NCBI GenBank assembly: GCA_016584305.1
Contig: JACEEZ010020072.1
Location: 152,182 to 216,181, forward strand
From: Chionoecetes opilio
Lineage: Eukaryota > Arthropoda > Malacostraca > Decapoda > Majidae
DNA: 64,000 bases
Direction of reading: 5' to 3'
Position numbers and translations under genes: made by a program. Of the stretch, positions 55,153-64,000 are shown piece by piece. The notes beneath the pieces were generated by a model. That model searched no databases. It was given only the letters and a program-made list of their open reading frames with translations, and was not told where the DNA came from. How positions within the stretch are numbered: the first letter of the stretch is position 1; every line of letters starts with the position of its first letter.

Positions 55153-55379
55153 TTGCCAGCCGTCACGGTGTATCTCAACTTTAAAGGTAAGTTGAAAGGA
55201 CTATTTACTCATATATACAGTGTTTAATGATGTGATTATGATGCTAGGGTACATTGAGGCTTTAAATGTAGGGTGATAATTTTTCTGGGGATTTTCCTTA
55301 GATGGCTAGCGATTTTTCCACAGATTGCAAGACTTTTTTTTTTTTATTCCCTTTACTTTCTCAAGTCGTATCGCAACTA

Positions 55380-55575
55380 AGGTTAGGTTAGCAACTTGTA
55401 GGGGGTTATAGTAAGGTTATGTTTGTTACTTTTAGGGGGTTATAGTGAGGTGAAGTTAGTTACTTTTAAGGGGTTATAGTTAGGTTAGTTACTTTTAAGG
55501 GGTTATAGTTAGGTTAGGTTAGTTACTTTAAAGGGGTTATAGTGAGGTTAAGTTAGTAACTTTTAGGGGGTTATA
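55380..55575. repeat. 34-bp TTAGG-derived minisatellite, array 2
   Basis: Same unit as 51352-51535 (TTACTTTTAGGGGGTTATAG then TGAGGTTAGG), about five to six copies with more variation. Confidence 0.88.
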
Positions 55576-55636
55576 GTGGTATCCGTTGATTCGGGCCGCC
55601 AGTTGAAACAGGCCGCCTATAGTAGCATGCATACCC

Positions 55637-56067
55637 ACCAGACAGTATACTTTGTGGTTAAGGTTAGGTTAGGTATACTTTGTGGTTAAGGTTAGGTTAG
55701 GTTAGGTTAGGTTAGGTATACTTTGTGGTTAAGGTTAGGTTAAGTTAGGTATACTTTGTGGTTAAGGTTAGGTTAGGTATACTTTGCGGTTAAGGTTAGG
55801 TTAGGTTAGGTTAGGTATACTTTGTGGTTAAGGTTAGGTTAGGTTAGGTATACTTTGTGGTTAAGGTTAGGTTAGGTTAGGTATACTTTGTGGTTAAGGT
55901 TAGGTTAGGTATACTTTGTGGTTAAGTTAGGTTAGGTTAGGTATACTTTGTGGTTAAGGTTAGGTTAGGTTAGGTTAGGTATACTTTGTGGTTAAGGTTA
56001 GGTTAGGTATACTTTGTGGTTAAGGTTAGGTTAGGTTAGGTTAGGTATACTTTGTGGTTAAGGTTAG
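55637..56067. repeat. Interstitial telomere-like array, 13 units
   Basis: Each unit is TATACTTTGTGGTTAAGG followed by two to five copies of TTAGG. (TTAGG)n is the common arthropod telomere repeat; here it is regularly interrupted by an 18-bp block, so this is a derived interstitial array and not a chromosome end. Confidence 0.95.
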
Positions 56068-56554
56068 GTACATATATCAATTAAGGAAAATTCCCTAGCA
56101 ATGGGTATCTAGAGAAATCCCCAATTTAGGGAATTCCTTAGATTTTTACATAGTGACTTTCATGATTTTTTTGCGAGCCATAAATCACTTATATTTGCTT
56201 CCCCCACCCAAAAACCCCGTATTCCCGCCAGTTCCCCAGGCTTGTTGGCTATAGGGGGAAGAAAAAAAAGATAGGGGTGAAGGACTTCTTCCAAAGTTTT
56301 ACCTCCGATTTTTTACCAACCAATCTTAACCGTAATGTAGCTATGTGGGAAAAAATTTCAAAATTGTTAAATGCTATTGCAAGAGGTATCAGTGGAAAGG
56401 TCTTGAAACAAACTTTCCAATGACACCAAGATGACCCTCCTAGGACCTAAAATAAGAAAGTTACATCAAATAGAAGTTCGCCTTTTCGGCATATTTTTGT
56501 CTTATAAAACAATAGGATTATTGTGACCGATAAAAATTTGGCATCATGAACACT

Positions 56555-56610
56555 CATGGTTAGGTTAGGTTAGGTTAGGTTTCATTAAAACATAAGGTTA
56601 GGTTAGGTAT

Positions 56611-56643
<33 letters not shown>

Positions 56644-56760
56644 GTTTGCGCAAAATAAAACTAGCACAATTAGAACAAGCACCTATTGTAGGCCCAAAAA
56701 AAAGTAGTTGGTGTCTCTGAAAACGAACGTGAAACTCTCCTCCATAATTACCAAACAAAC
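56555..56760. repeat. Foldback/TTAGG-core element, copy 2
   Basis: GGTTAGGTTAGGTTTCATTA with poly-T, then GGTTTGCGCAAAATAAAAC, ATTAGAACAAGCACCTATTG and GTGTCTCTGAAAACGAACGT. It matches the inverse of 51960-52080 and shows an uninterrupted CAAGCACC site. Confidence 0.78.
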
Positions 56761-57239
56761 AAACAGAACGAACGAACAACGAAATGAAAAACAGTGCATT
56801 GACATCGATTACAGATAGTCTGATAAAATTGTTGCTACTCGATAAAAACTTATCAAATTCGACATATAGACGGACAAATAACTAAAGAAACTTATTTTAT
56901 TAGTTTCAAGATTAATTTCACTCGCCTTCAGCAAAATTGACGAGCGTTTTGGCGACCTGTCACGAAACACATCTCCATTTCCGCGGAATGTACGTGATTT
57001 CAGAAATGTTCCGAGAATTGTTTCTGCAACGAGTCGAGGGGTCAATGTGTGTTCTACGTCATCAAATCATGTGTAAGCTCGTGCAATCACAGGAAAACAC
57101 ACAAAAAACTGATTTCTTAGGGGGTTCACAACACAACTTTTGCGCTAAATTTTGCCAATTTCGATGAAAAGAAAACGGGGCTGAGCTGAAATGTTGACAA
57201 AGTTGTCAAGCGTGAAATCGGAGAATATGCACATACCTA
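56761..57239. other. No gene recognised
   Basis: Frames on both strands at 56809-57167 show no motif. GAATGTACGTGATTTCAGAAATGTTCCGAG is the centre of an open frame without similarity that I know. Confidence 0.45.
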
Positions 57240-57350
57240 CGTAATGATTTGCGACGGAAGCTCATGGAGAATGTTTCTTAGAATCCAATAAGGTAAACAT
57301 AAACCATACTCCCATTTGCGTAGGGAATTCTGGTTCTAGTGTAAAATAAT
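57240..57350 (-). mobile_element. Right terminus of a Mutator-like long-TIR element
   Basis: GATTTGCGACGGAAGCTCAT, AATCCAATAAGGTAAACATA, CCATACTCCCA and GGTTCTAGTGTAAAATAATA. Inverse of the 47208-47335 terminus, which it resembles more than the other TIR copies. Confidence 0.65.
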
Positions 57351-58249
57351 AACGGGGCGAACACTGCAATAACTGTCACACGACCATCATCTGATTGATT
57401 CCCTCACTCACACAGACGGAGCGAAACAGAGAGATGGAAGTTTTGAGCAAGATAATCCCTTCACCTGCCTTGTCTTACATATAAGCACACTTAACTTAGA
57501 CATAGGGCGTGTACAGAGCTAGATCCCTCAATGCCTTGCTCTTAGTCCTTATGTGCTAGTGATACAAAGGCCAAACACGCCCACACAGGTTGACGGTCAC
57601 GTAATCATTCACTCCCACTCTATATAACTTCCTTACCTCTACACCAATGTCTTCCTCCCTTCTCTCCTGTCTCCCCCAGTACCACCAGCAACAACAGAGC
57701 CACCCACGTACTGGTTAAACACTTATAAGAGGGTGTTTTGTGGTCATGAAATCACGAACGGCAATACAGGGCAGAGGTATGGTGATTTTGATCTTGATCT
57801 TGATATTACAGGTGGCCTTTCTTCATAGGCGATCATCCTACAACAAAACGCGATCTTTAGTAGATCTTTTTAGTCCATGAGCCAAGACCCGAATTTTGGG
57901 ATATCGGTACCACCCGGGGTGACTAATTCTCTTAGGTGTTTTTAGCTTGCTACTTGTCTCTAGTTATGTTTTGATATGATGCCCTGGCACCACTGTTAGC
58001 TAATGGTCCGTTATCACTTCTGAATAACCACCCTACCGCAAATTCAGAAAATTTTAAAAGGTCAATTTGGGGACAGGAAATGCCTAAATGTCACTAATTA
58101 ATATAGGATTGTCACATTTAATACCAGTCTGTAATACCACTAAGCATGCCATGGCTTTTACTTACTAGTATTGGCCAATTAATCTCCTCAATATCATCTA
58201 CGTATACTCGGAATCTGACTGTTTGTGCTACCGGCTCTTCTTTCATAGC
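57351..58249. other. No gene recognised
   Basis: TTTTGATCTTGATCTTGATA at 57786 is the only short repeat. No motif in the frames. Confidence 0.5.
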
Positions 58250-60370
58250 CTTGTTCTGGCTGTCTGTACCGATCACATGTCCGTACACTTCGCCATTGCT
58301 GAGGCAAGTCACTTAGGGAGTTCGGCATGACCGCACACACTTGCGGAACAGTAGCTGCATAACAGCATCTGGTGCTGGTGAGGTCCTTCGCATCAGTTGA
58401 CAGCAAGCTTGCCGTCCTCATCTGTCTTCCAGACGCAGTCTGTTGGTTTCGCAACAAATGGCTGGCTCTGCGACTTCTCCCTCCAGATCGGGCAAGCCTG
58501 GTAAGTTTTGCACGTAGTTTCATGCATGAAGAGGCGTCCTCACACAGGAGGGAGTTGACTTTACTCCACCTCTCCACGTCTCGCACATAACACAGCTCTA
58601 CCGAAGCTTGTTCCCCTCAGTTGTGTGGGTAGATGCAGGTACTGTGCGAGGTGATTTCTGTAGCTTCTCAAGAGTTTCAGGAGACACTTCCCATAGCGCC
58701 CAAGTTTTGGGCGTGGAAAGCATCCTGGTATGTCTTGTCCATCTTCCCCTGCTTGAGTGCGTCATCTTCCCCCCGGACAGCGAATCACTACGGTATCACA
58801 GCTGTACGGCATGCTACCAATCAATGAATTGCAACACACGCTGCCTCCCAGTGTAACGGCTCCGTGTGGTATATCGGAAGCTGTCCGGTTTCTTCGTCCC
58901 GCCGTTCTGGAACAGAGTGGGGATGGGATCCCTTTTTGGGGGGGGGGGTTTTGGCACATGCCCAGACACAGACCATGACGTCTTTATCCTCTGCAGTGAT
59001 TGATGACAGACTTGTACCCAGATTCTGCTGGGGCATGAAGTGCATGGAGAAGGAGGCGTGTGTCCTTCTTCTTCTTGGACTTGACTTAAGCTCAGGAGCC
59101 TCTTCCCACTGCTCTTTGGTGCTCTTGAAGCAAAGCTGCTCACATGTGACATAACCAGCTCCTTGCCCTCGAAGCTTCTCCCTGTGGTGTGGTTTTTTTC
59201 CATTCTTCTCACAGTAACTTGATGAGACTTGCCTTGTTGGAGGACTACCGAGTAACTTTCTCCACTGCTGATGTTGTGCACCAGGTGAATGTTCTTGAAA
59301 TGGATCCTGTGCCTGCACTTCTGTTGCTCGTTTTCTGCATCTTTGAATGGATGTCTCCTTGTAGACGTCAAACACAACATCAATGCGCCTGCTCTTACAC
59401 CCTCATTGACACGTGACTCAGTGCTGTGCCTGCAATCTGGTGAAAAATTGTTGTCGTTTTCCCTTCAGTTTCTGACCAGGCTCATCCCTCAATGGATGGT
59501 AGCAGGGGCTCGGGAATCCCTCTGCCGGATAAAGATTCTCTCCAAACTCCCTTGCTAGGGCACTTGTTTGGTCTTGGCGGAGAGACCCATCACCAAGCAA
59601 GTGCCCATGGCAAAGGCCCCAGGGATGAGCCAAGACATCACTCATTTTGAAGCTTTCTGTTCTCAAGCAAGCAAGGATCATCTGGCCCAAATAGGTTCCT
59701 GTCAGCCTTTCAAGATAGCCTCCTTGGCATGCCTTGTGAGCGGTGGCTTCATTCTGATGTTAGTGACCGTTCTCAGTTTCGTCTTCGTCATCGTGTCATG
59801 AAACTTTATAGTTGGCGTATCGGTTCTCCAGGCGCTCTTTCCTTGGAGGCTTGAGAATGTCATCCTTCTCCATTCTGTAGGCCCCTAGAAGGTCTTTTGG
59901 CAACTTCTGGTGGTGCTGTATCGCAGTTGAACAAACTGACAAGATCTCCGTGCTCTGCGTTGAAGGGGTTTCACCAGCTGGGTCTCCATCAGTTTGAACT
60001 ACAGATTGGACTCGCGCCTCATCTCGTTCAATCCTGGGCATCTGTAGAGTCTGGGTGCTGAAGTCAGTATACTTTTGGCCTACTACCATGGCCCTGAGCT
60101 GCCTTCAAGTATCTGCTGCGATACTCCGATGTCAGGTAGTACCTGGCGACCGCTCCACCTTTTCAGGCTGAGCCTTTTGTCCCCCTGGTGTCTGGGTGTC
60201 TTTGTTGATCGTCTCTTCGATGGTCTGGTCCACCGGAATCCGTCCAAAGGGATTCTTGCTACGCTTCTGGGGATCCGAAAAGCCACCTTGCATGAGTGTT
60301 TCAATGAGGACCTCTGGGTGTTCAATGGCAGTCTAGACATCATGAAAGCAGTTAACATTTGAAACATTTT
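58250..60370 (-). pseudogene. Decayed member of a multicopy metazoan gene family (probable PIN-like domain, Cys-rich C-terminus)
   Basis: Function unknown. The order of conserved blocks on the minus strand, each in a different frame: SKNPFGRIPVDQTIEETIN and KDTQTPGGQK (about 60170-60255); FKMSDVLAHPWG, DGSLRQDQTSALARE and LYPAEG (about 59500-59650); MFDVYKETSIQRC and QQWRKLL (from 59375); YVTCEQLCFKSTKEQWEEAP; LSSITAEDKDVMV (PIN-like acidic motif); SLIGSMPYSCDTVV, from a GxHAxTGCDTVSAF consensus (about 58780-58830); KCTDM with scattered Cys (about 58270). I know these blocks in this order from long uncharacterised proteins that occur in many copies in crustaceans, cnidarians and molluscs. At least six frame changes and several stops; not functional. 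Whether the family is mobile is an inference from copy number. Confidence 0.75.
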
Positions 60371-60960
60371 AATTATGCCTTAAGCAGTACATCTTATATT
60401 GATCTTACAATAATTTGTAGCATAAGGCAGCGCCATAGGAAGCCTAGCTTTTCGGGCAATAATTGATCAATTATGGGTATAAATTGAAGCTAGTATTAAC
60501 ATAAATATAACATTAAACAAGTACGAGAACACTCCCAACCCCTACCCCTCCATCCATTGTGACTTGTTCCACAACAGGTTGTTAGGCACAACTCACGAAA
60601 CAACAAATAACTGACATAAGCATCACAAATTTTAATCATTTGTGACGTGTATTAGTATTTATTCAGTCATGTATTTTTTTAAGATGTTTCTAAAAGAATA
60701 TAATGAAGCAGACGTTTACGGTCATCTGGAAGAGCAATTCCATTTTTAGGGCCAGATAAGAGAGTGAATTTTGGAACATTGTTAGGCTATGTATGGAATA
60801 CGATTTAATGTTGGGTGCGTGTAGGATAATTGTGATGTGGTTTGTGCAGTAAGCATTATTTCACTGTTAATAGTTTTAAATTAAACATATAATTGCAATT
60901 TTCTACTTTTGTTGATACAAAACGTATTTAATGTGTTATTGTTTCCAAAGGGTTGTGTAT
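60371..60960. other. AT-rich spacer
   Basis: No gene recognised between the family pseudogene and the LINE 3' region. Confidence 0.5.
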
Positions 60961-63560
60961 GTGCGTAGAAGTTCACTTGTCAGTATATCTCATTGTCGTT
61001 TCTGCATTTCTTAATAGAGGCGTAAATGCGTGGGGTAAGTGGATGCAGCCAAAATTGGTGTACATAATGGAAATGTGGTAAGACATGGTCATCGTAAGCG
61101 TTTTCATTATATAGTCGGGACAAAATCCTTTACTCTGTATAGAAGGGATATAGTTCCTTGATAATTTCAGTATGAGGTTTGTTATATGCAAGGTGTTGAA
61201 TGTCATTTTTATCATCCCAGTGTTACACCCAAGAGTGTGTGTGTCCCTCAGTTCTTTGTAATGATGGAGTTTTTATATATTAATGGTGGAAGCAAGTTTA
61301 GTGCCTTTGGAATAACATGTGAAGTTTTACTTAAATTTATAATCAATCTGTACTTAGACACCATTTTTTAAGAATTTGGAGCTCAAATTGGCAGTGTGTA
61401 CATGTTTGCTGGATTTGTATCTGTAATGTAGAGGGTGTGAGTCGTCCAGGAAGAGTATGTTTTAAGGTTGTTAAAGATAAGGGAATATCATTTTCATATA
61501 GATAAGGAATAAATTTTAGGAGACCTAACACGGCTTTCCCTGGGGACCCCAATCGAACGGTTAGTGATGGTGATATACTAGCGAGTAGTTTTGTTGACTG
61601 GTGTTCTATTGAATAAGTAATCTCTAAACCAATCATTTACAGTTCCTCGTATCCCATAATGTTGTAAATTTTCGAAGTAGTATATCATGTATTACTGTGG
61701 TACAAATGCTTTAGTGAAATCATTGTAGATGCTTAAAAGAGAATGCTGTGAATCCAACGCTAGTGTATATTTCCTCGGTGAAAGTTTTAAAGCTGTAAAG
61801 TGTTCCCTGCCTGTACGAAAACCAATTTCTGGAATCAATATATTTTTAGACTCAAGACAATTTAGTAGGATTTTTCATTAATTCTTTCAAAAATTTTAGA
61901 GAAATACTTACAGTGATATGGGTCTATAATTGCTTAAGACATCTTTAGGACCTTTTTTGTGGATAGGTATAACAGTGCAATGCTTAAGGCACTCTGGAAA
62001 TTCAACCTCTGTTAATAGATTGATTGATAGATCATAATGTATTGCCTAATTGGTTTCTGTTTTCTTTGATAATAGATGTTGAGAATTCCTAAGTGTTACT
62101 TTTTTTGTTTTTTAGGGAATTAATGACTCTTATAACATCTTGTGGATTGGACCGGAAGACCTTACAATGGACTTAGGGATAGTCCACCTTCTAAGGAAGT
62201 ACGTGGATCAAGTTAGTAGATTGTTGAACAACCGCGTCTAACTCAGGGCATATTTGTGTAAAATTCATTAAACGCTGTAGCAATATCTAGAGCAGTATTT
62301 AGTTTATTATTATTGTATGTGACGTTATCTATCTTAATAAATTAACGGTTGTTATTGTAAAGTTGGTTGATAATGTTTTCCACATTTTTTAGTATCATTC
62401 TTAAAGTTACAAATATCTATGTAATAAGATTGTTTGGCCTGGAGTCTTAATAGTTGGTTAAGTGTGTTACGATAGTGTTTGTAATATCTTCGGTAACAGC
62501 ACTACTTTATGTCCTGTATAGATTGTTTTTTAGTTTTTTATGGAGTTGACTAACTGCTTGAGTGATCCCTGGGTTGTTTAAAAAACGTTCTCACTTACAA
62601 ATTTTGTTTTAAGAGGAAAGCTTTCATTATATATTTCCATGTAGTTTTTTTCAGAAACGTGTTGAAGTTGATTTTAAGTAGATATTAACAATCATTCCAT
62701 TCATAGCACTTAGTTTGTCGATAAAAATTAGCTTGTTCGTTTTAGGTTGTCGATCTAAATACAAGTTTGTGAAGTTTATGTGATTTGATTGGCGTAGAGA
62801 TATTAAGGAATATTGGGAGTGTCTGATATTGGATAATGTATTATTCCAGATGTATAGTTACTATTAAAGTTTGTAAAATATATGGTCCATCAAAGATGGT
62901 TTACTTAATTAGAGCTATCAGGAAGCGTGTTGGTCGTGAATATGTGGAAAAAAGTTTTATAGTTTTGCAACGTGCTAAGAAACTTATTTGTTGGAGCTGT
63001 GGTACTGTGTTCAAGTAGTTTGATATTCACTCCCAAATAATTACGGTGTTTATGTTTCTTAATGGATTATCTTTTGCAAAAGAGTAATATAAAATATTAG
63101 TGAATCTTCGACTTGCTCAATGTGTTATTACTGTGTGGTCTGTATATTGCACATAATAATGTAAGTACAGACTATCAGTTACTTTATTTGTTATTTCTAT
63201 AGAATCGTTTAAAATTGTTATTCTTTATTTGTTCACCGAAGAGTAGATGTTATGTGATAAAAGAGTGTGCTCCTCCGTGTGCTCTAGTGGGGATTTTTTT
63301 TTCCTTTTAACCAGTGGATAAAAGGAATTATAGCCAGGTACTGAAATCGATGTTTGGTTAGTATCATGAGCCAGGTCTCAGTAACGGCCCAAAATATCTG
63401 GGGATGCGGATTTAAGAAGTAGGAATGGCTGGCAATATTATCCTATGTTTTTAGGTAAACGATCTTGATTGATATGTAATATATTTAGTTTATTTGAGTT
63501 ATGGGGAAGTAATTTATTATACGCATGACTGGTCATAATACTGGAAATATTGAATCAAAG
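60961..63560 (-). pseudogene. Degenerate non-LTR retrotransposon (CR1/jockey-like) with EN and RT remains
   Basis: Read on the minus strand: endonuclease traces SISVPGYNSFYPLVKR (about 63305-63355), HGGAHSFIT (about 63250-63280) and LLCAIYRPHSNNT (about 63125-63165). Then reverse transcriptase ENLQHYGIRGTVNDWF then RDYLFNRTPVN (about 61600-61680), SIGVPRESRVRSPKIYSL (from GVPQGSVLGP), YENDIPLSLTTLK, remains of the FADD box, then LYITDTNPANMYTLP. The C-terminal stretch NFGCIHLPHAFTPLL lies near 61015-61060. Domain order EN-RT-tail is that of a jockey/CR1-type ORF2. The catalytic motifs and frames are broken; it is not functional. The upstream end is not defined. Confidence 0.8.
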
Positions 63561-64000
63561 TCAGTGTGTCCATGGAAGGCATTAATTATTTTTTAATTGC
63601 TATGGATGTCCTCTTTGTTGTGATTAGGGTTATCATTAAGATTAATAAGGATGAATAGAGATTAGTCAGGAGGTTCCAGAGTTATTCAGATCATGTAGTG
63701 TAAGTTGGTCATGTTGGTTAGTGGTGAGGTGAGAGTGAAGAGAAAAAACAATAGAAATAGAAAAAGCGCAGATAAAAAGAACGCAGCGTCTGCCGCGTCT
63801 TGCAGCGCCGGGTGCATAAAGAATATAAAGGAATGTGTATGAGATCCATGTAAATGAAAAAATATTTTGAGTGAAAGCATCAACCCATATAACAACAACA
63901 ATTAATGTTATATACCTATGCAATGGAGCAATGATAAGAAATTTTTTTTAAGCTTGTCTCAAAGTTGGTAGTAGTGGTCGTAGTGATAGTAGTGAAAACA
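63561..64000. other. Window end, no gene confirmed
   Basis: Minus-strand frames at 63666-63923 are Phe/Leu/Ser-rich and could be further 5' LINE sequence, but I see no motif. GTAGTAGTGGTCGTAGTGAT-type repeats close the window. Confidence 0.4.

Overview
The window looks like intergenic and intronic DNA from an arthropod, most likely a decapod crustacean. The reasons are pentameric (TTAGG)n telomere-type repeats, GT-AG introns, very long dinucleotide and poly-A/T tracts, tRNA-derived SINEs, decayed LINEs, hAT, pogo/Tigger-like and Mutator-like elements, and one conserved host gene whose protein is closest to arthropod AP-1 sigma. All homology calls were made by eye from remembered family motifs; no database was searched. 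Element edges and small intervals are hand-read and may be off by a few bases.

Host gene. The one host gene I can assemble with confidence is on the minus strand at 41471-44708. It encodes the sigma subunit of the AP-1 clathrin adaptor, in four exons with canonical splice sites and a first coding exon that ends exactly on the ATG. Its introns are loaded with LINE 3' tails, a partial exon duplication and, just upstream of the start-codon exon, an array of about 22 copies of a 41-bp minisatellite.

Layout. 0-4 kb: four copies of a palindromic TA-flanked MITE, a (GGGT)n/(GT)n tract and a tRNA-derived SINE. 4-5.3 kb: remnants of a pogo/Tigger-like transposon. 5.3-10 kb: LINE tails, a 131-bp tandem repeat, a 450-bp palindrome and SINEs. 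10.3-13.4 kb: nested TIR transposons with a readable order of insertion. 13.8-16 kb: a TIR element with a SINE inside, then a hAT remnant. 17.3-24.7 kb: a hAT element split by a TIR element (itself carrying a SINE), a LINE and another TIR element. 25-32 kb: MITEs, LINE 3' ends and SINEs, some of which share the same tail. 32.4-36 kb: three unrelated tandem arrays (63, 35 and 20 bp). 36.5-41 kb: SINEs, a small minisatellite and weak transposon traces. 41.4-45.7 kb: the AP-1 sigma gene and its minisatellite. 46.3 kb: a SINE. 47.2-57.4 kb: a dense nest of long-TIR, palindromic and TTAGG-rich elements, including two Mutator-like elements with 8-bp target duplications and an interstitial telomere-like array. 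58.2-60.4 kb: a decayed member of a multicopy metazoan gene family with a probable PIN-like domain. 61-63.6 kb: a decayed LINE with recognisable endonuclease and reverse transcriptase motifs.

Apart from AP-1 sigma I found no intact protein gene. Most long open frames here are translations of tandem repeats. I see no clearly new biological system; the most informative material is the ordered nesting of mobile elements, the SINE-LINE tail sharing, and the unusual repeats inside and beside the AP-1 sigma gene.
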